Part shown: positions 60,726 through 64,000 of the stretch, piece after piece
Layout of the letters: each line of letters begins with the position of its first letter
How positions within the stretch are numbered: the stretch's first letter is position 1
DNA from: DAOUJW01 sp034422115
GTDB taxonomy: Bacteria > Chloroflexota > Dehalococcoidia > Lucifugimonadales > UBA2985
Assembly: GCA_034422115.1 (NCBI GenBank)
Contig: DAOUJW010000015.1
Location: 1-64,000, forward strand
Direction of reading: 5' to 3'
Length of the DNA stretch: 64,000 nt
Notes under the pieces: generated by a model
The model's database searches: none
Told to the model about the DNA's origin: nothing
What the model saw: only the letters and a program-made list of their open reading frames with translations
Made by a program: the position numbers and the translations under genes

Positions 60726-62396
60726 TCACTCCCACTCTATGGTGCCCGGAGGCTTGGAGGTGATGTCATAGACCACGCGGTTCACCTGGGGCACCTCGTT
60801 GACAATGCGGTTGGAAATCCTTGCAAGCACGTCGTAGGGGAGGCGGGCCCAGTCGGCGGTCATGGCGTCCTCACTGGTGACGGCGCGAATGGCCACCATG
60901 TGCCCGTAGGTGCGAAAGTCGCCCATCACGCCCACGCTGCGGGTGTCCGTTAGCACGGCGAAGCTCTGCCAGAGCTCGTTGTACAGCCCTGCGGCGCTTA
61001 TCTCGTCCATGACTATCCAGTCGCAGGCGCGCAGCATCTCCAGCTTCTCCCAAGTGACCTCTCCGATGATGCGGATGGCCAGGCCGGGGCCGGGGAAGGG
61101 CTGGCGGTACACCATCTCCTCAGGCAGTCCCAACTCCAGCCCCACCTCTCGCACCTCGTCCTTGAAGAGGTAGCGTAGCGGCTCCACCAGGGAGAAGGTC
61201 ATGTCCTCCGGCAGGCCGCCCACGTTGTGGTGGGTCTTGATCTTGGCCGACGCCTTGTTCTCAGGTGTCTGGCTCTCAATTACGTCGGGATAGAGGGTGC
61301 CCTGGGCCAGAAAGTCGACGCGGCCAAGGCTGGTCGCCTGCTCCTCGAATACGCGTATGAACTCTTCACCGATGGCGATGCGCTTCTCCTCCGGGTCGGT
61401 CACGCCTGCGAGGCGGGTCAGGAAGACCTCCGTGGCGTCGGCGCGGACTACGTTCATCTTCAGGTTGCGCCCAAAGGTGTCCATGACTCTGTTGGACTCC
61501 TCCTTGCGCAGAAGGCCGTTGTCGACGAAGACGCAGGTCAGCTGGTCTCCCACGGCCCTGTGCACCAGCGTGGCGGCCACGGCGGAGTCGACGCCACCGG
61601 ACAGGGCGCATACCACCTTGCCGTCGCCAACCTGCTCGCGGATGCGCCCAACGCTCTCCTCAACGAAGTTGCTGGCGGTCCACGCGCCCCGGCAGCGGCA
61701 GATGTGGTACAGGAAGTTCTCGATTATCCTCTTGCCCTCCGGCGTGTGCACAACCTCCGGGTGAAACTGGAGGCCGAGCACGCCCTCGTCGTTGCCCATA
61801 ACGGCTATGGGCGAGTTGTCCGTGTAGGCCAGGGAGTGGAAGCCCGGCGGCATCTCCAGCACCTGGTCTCCGTGGCTCATCCACACGGTTGTGGAGGAGG
61901 GCATATCTGCAAAGATGAGGCTGTCCGCCGCGTTCTGGTGAAGGACTGCGTGGCCGTACTCCCGCCTGCTGCCCGGCACCACCTTGCCCCCTAGCTGGTG
62001 CGCCAGCACCTGCAGGCCGTAGCAGATGCCCAGGACGGGCAGACGCCTCTCGTAGACCCACATAGGGGCCATAGGCGCGTCGTCCTCGTAGACGCTGGCG
62101 GGGCCGCCGGACAGGATAACGCCCCTGGGGTTGAGAGCGGCCACCTGCTCCCAGGAGGCGTCGTGGGGGACAATCTCGCAGTAGACCCTGGACTCCCGGA
62201 CGCGGCGGGCTATCAGACGGCTGTACTGGGACCCGAAGTCGACGACCACGACGGACTCGCCCTCGGCCTTGGTGGGGGTCTCAGGAGCGGGCCGCAGCCC
62301 GCCGCGCTCCTCGGCGATCTCCAGGTAGGTGGAAACCTCTACATCGCCGCTGGCTGCTATTCGCCGATTGGTGGAGCCGTTATTTTCTGAGGCCAT
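60726..62396 (-). CDS. guaA: GMP synthase (glutamine-hydrolysing)
   Basis: A 556-residue enzyme converting XMP to GMP. The glutaminase domain has VVVVDFGSQYSRLIARRVRE and nucleophile Cys in LGICYGLQVLAHQ; the ATP-pyrophosphatase domain has the SGGVDSAVAATLV loop; the C-terminal dimer domain ends in the family IEWE. About 45 extra residues precede the glutaminase core, absent from most homologues. Ribosome site AGGAGAG supports the long start. It is divergent from the YrdC gene with 66 bases between starts. Confidence 0.97.
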   Translation of the reverse strand: MASENNGSTNRRIAASGDVEVSTYLEIAEERGGLRPAPETPTKAEGESVVVVDFGSQYSRLIARRVRESRVYCEIVPHDASWEQVAALNPRGVILSGGPASVYEDDAPMAPMWVYERRLPVLGICYGLQVLAHQLGGKVVPGSRREYGHAVLHQNAADSLIFADMPSSTTVWMSHGDQVLEMPPGFHSLAYTDNSPIAVMGNDEGVLGLQFHPEVVHTPEGKRIIENFLYHICRCRGAWTASNFVEESVGRIREQVGDGKVVCALSGGVDSAVAATLVHRAVGDQLTCVFVDNGLLRKEESNRVMDTFGRNLKMNVVRADATEVFLTRLAGVTDPEEKRIAIGEEFIRVFEEQATSLGRVDFLAQGTLYPDVIESQTPENKASAKIKTHHNVGGLPEDMTFSLVEPLRYLFKDEVREVGLELGLPEEMVYRQPFPGPGLAIRIIGEVTWEKLEMLRACDWIVMDEISAAGLYNELWQSFAVLTDTRSVGVMGDFRTYGHMVAIRAVTSEDAMTADWARLPYDVLARISNRIVNEVPQVNRVVYDITSKPPGTIEWE

Positions 62397-62462
62397 TCTC
62401 TCCTGAGCTTGTGCGACGGTGATTTCAGATTAGCATCTGTGCTATACTCAGTCAAGGCAAAA

Positions 62463-63101
62463 ATGGGCACTCACAAAGGTGTTTTGACCCCCGCGCACAT
62501 GCTGGAAAAGGCCGTGTCCGCCCTCAACCGGGGCGGGCTGGTGGCGTTCCCGACAGACACCCTGTACGCCTTGGGCGCCCACGCCTTCATTGAAGAGGGT
62601 GTGAGCAGGGTGTACGAAGCGAAGGGCAGGCCCCAGGGCATGGCGCTGCCCCTGCTGCTGGGCGGCCCTGAGGACATCGAGAGGGTGGCCGTCGACGTTC
62701 CGCAGGCGGCTTGGGACCTGGCCGAGCGATTCTGGCCCGGGGCCGTCACCCTGGTGCTTTACAAAGCGCCCTCGGTTTCGACTACAATTACTGGCGGGAG
62801 GGACACGGTCGCCGTAAGAGTGCCCAGTCACCCAACGGCCTTGGCACTGATACGGAAGGTGGGCACTCCGCTGACGGGCACCAGCGCCAACAGGTCGGGA
62901 GGGCCCGACCCGGTCAGCGCAGAGGTGGTGCGGGAGCACCTGGGAGACTCGGTGGACGTGGTGCTGGACGAAGGGCCTTGCTCTCTGGCGGTGGGCTCGA
63001 CCATCGTGGACATGACGGCAGAGCCGCCGCGAATCTTGCGGGCCGGCGCCGTCGCCAAGTCGGAACTGGAGCGGGTGTGTCCCGGAATCATGGAGGGCTG
63101 A
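62463..63101 (+). CDS. L-threonylcarbamoyladenylate synthase (YrdC/Sua5 family)
   Basis: A 212-residue enzyme that makes the threonylcarbamoyl-AMP used for t6A modification of tRNAs reading ANN codons. YrdC-fold motifs: GGLVAFPTDTLYALGAHAF, AKGRPQGMALPLL, FWPGAVTLVL, VAVRVPSHPTAL and GTSANRSGGPDP. There is no Sua5 C-terminal domain. A TATACT -10 at 62443-62448 lies only 14 bases before the ATG, so the mRNA would have almost no leader. Confidence 0.93.
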   Translation: MGTHKGVLTPAHMLEKAVSALNRGGLVAFPTDTLYALGAHAFIEEGVSRVYEAKGRPQGMALPLLLGGPEDIERVAVDVPQAAWDLAERFWPGAVTLVLYKAPSVSTTITGGRDTVAVRVPSHPTALALIRKVGTPLTGTSANRSGGPDPVSAEVVREHLGDSVDVVLDEGPCSLAVGSTIVDMTAEPPRILRAGAVAKSELERVCPGIMEG

Positions 63102-63157
63102 CCGGAGACGGACATATAGGAAATCTCTGAATAATTACGGCGCTACTCCACCAGCCC

Positions 63158-63222
63158 GTCATTCCTGCGGAAGCAGGAATCTAGAAGGTGAGGGCGGAGG
63201 TTCCTGCTTTCGCAGGAACGAC
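63158..63222. repeat. Family C repeat
   Basis: GTCATTCCTGCGGAAGCAGG arm and inverted CCTGCTTTCGCAGGAACGAC arm, in the gap before rpiB. Confidence 0.85.
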
Positions 63223-63249
63223 GATCTTGCAAAAGAGGAGGAGCGAGAG

Positions 63250-63726
63250 TTGAGGATAGCCGTAGGGTGTGATCACAACGGCGTGGAGTTGAAGCTCCAT
63301 TTGATTAACCTGCTGAAGGAGCTGGGCCACGAGTCCCGGGACTTCGGCTGCTACGATACCAACTCCGTCGACTACCCGGACGTGGCGCAGGAGGTGGCGA
63401 TTGCGGTCGGGGAAAGCGACTTCGACCAGGGCATCCTCATCTGTGGCACAGGCATCGGAATGAGCATCGCCGCCAACAAGGTGCCCGGAATCCGCGCAGC
63501 CCTCTGCCAGGACCCCCTATCCGCCAGCCGCGCCCGCGAGCACAACGACGCCAACGTACTCTGCCTCTCCGGATGGTCGGTAGACAATGAAACGGCCCGG
63601 AAGATAGTGAGGGCATACCTGGAAGGTGAGTTCGAGGGAGGCCGCCACGCCCGCAGGGTGGGCAAGATCAACTCCCTGGAGAAGACGCCCCAGATGGAGA
63701 CCTCAACCACACCTCACTCCGGGTGA
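63250..63726 (+). CDS. rpiB: Ribose 5-phosphate isomerase B
   Basis: A 158-residue RpiB/LacAB-family isomerase of the pentose phosphate pathway. CDHNGVELKLHL binds the phosphate, and the motif GILICGTGIGMSIAANK carries the catalytic Cys; HNDANVLCLSGW follows. TTG start with an AGGAGGAG site. The polyprenyl synthetase gene starts 4 bases after the stop. Confidence 0.95.
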   Translation: MRIAVGCDHNGVELKLHLINLLKELGHESRDFGCYDTNSVDYPDVAQEVAIAVGESDFDQGILICGTGIGMSIAANKVPGIRAALCQDPLSASRAREHNDANVLCLSGWSVDNETARKIVRAYLEGEFEGGRHARRVGKINSLEKTPQMETSTTPHSG

Positions 63727-63730
63727 GACC

Positions 63731-64000
63731 ATGACCCTTCCCTCTGCCTTCACCCGCTTTCGGGACCAGATAGAGACGGAGATCAAGTCTCTGGTCCTTG
63801 AGGAGGACTTCCCTCTCTACCGCATGATGGGCTACCACATGGGTTGGCTGGACGAGTACGGGGAGGCCGCAGAAGGGGAGTCCGGCAAGCGAATACGACC
63901 CACCCTCTGCCTCCTAGCCTGTGAAGCCCTTGGCGGCGACGTGAAGGCGGCGCTGCCAGCGGCGGCAGCCGTAGAGCTGGTGCACAACTTCTCCCTTATT
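63731..64000 (+). CDS. Polyprenyl synthetase family protein (5' part, cut by window end)
   Basis: The first 90 codons run open to the window edge. GESGKRIRPTLCLLACEALGG is the GKxxRP-type substrate-binding region of trans-isoprenyl diphosphate synthases, and AAAVELVHNFSLI is the start of the helix leading to the first Asp-rich motif, which lies past the window. It would make the isoprenoid chain for quinones, carotenoids or carrier lipids. Starts at ATG, 4 bases after rpiB. Confidence 0.88.
   Translation, partial: MTLPSAFTRFRDQIETEIKSLVLEEDFPLYRMMGYHMGWLDEYGEAAEGESGKRIRPTLCLLACEALGGDVKAALPAAAAVELVHNFSLI

Overview
The window is a high-G+C bacterial chromosome segment and looks like a Chloroflexota (Dehalococcoidia / SAR202-like) genome. 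Supporting signs are a DUF2298 (TIGR03662-type) gene next to a TIGR03663/Agl23-type gene, a class II (B12-dependent) ribonucleotide reductase behind nrdR, an alternative complex III locus, and frequent GTG/TTG starts with some -10 boxes only a few bases from the start codon. This taxonomic call is inference from gene content; no rRNA or tRNA gene was seen.

Layout. 0-8 kb: a PKD-containing DUF4349 lipoprotein, ftsY and two large multi-pass membrane proteins of the cell-surface glycosylation type. 8.1-8.9 kb: a small membrane-protein gene enclosed by nested inverted repeats. 9-12.1 kb: a flippase-like membrane protein, an FAD oxidoreductase and a metallophosphoesterase that has lost metal ligands. 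12.1-14.9 kb: a lower-G+C restriction-modification island (DUF4928-like protein, C5 methyltransferase, Vsr), bordered by a fossil fragment of a second phosphoesterase copy. 15.5-20.7 kb: a three-gene NAD-linked dehydrogenase (NuoE/NuoF/FdhA-like, fdsGBA order) whose large subunit has Arg where formate dehydrogenases carry catalytic Cys/Sec. 20.7-27.5 kb: a PIN toxin-antitoxin pair, mutS, a Tyr-Ala-Glu-Gly repeat miniprotein, a HAD phosphatase, endonuclease-type mutL and a TauE/SafE transporter.

27.5-40 kb: two related MFS exporters flank a lipoprotein with an internal duplication, a short Tat-signal protein and an eight-gene alternative complex III operon (small membrane protein, pentahaem ActA, split ActB, two NrfD proteins, ActD, ActE) with a clear promoter and terminator. 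This complex would oxidise quinol and pass electrons to a c-type cytochrome. 40-51.7 kb: housekeeping genes (rplS, priA, def, CCA transferase/HD protein, nrdR-nrdJ, pdxA, proC, YggT) plus a candidate small RNA. 51.8-58.4 kb: an aldehyde ferredoxin oxidoreductase homologue, an OFA-type MFS carrier and a 968-residue lipoprotein with 21 RCC1-like repeats, arranged 7 + 14. 58.6-64 kb: a zincin-like protease, leucine-type dehydrogenase, DUF559 protein, guaA, a YrdC/Sua5 protein, rpiB and the start of a polyprenyl synthetase.

At least five families of short palindromic dispersed repeats fill most intergenic gaps. One family also sits inside two unrelated proteins, in the same frame, and encodes nearly the same peptide. 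A second family appears to have opened up around the membrane-protein gene at 8.3 kb.
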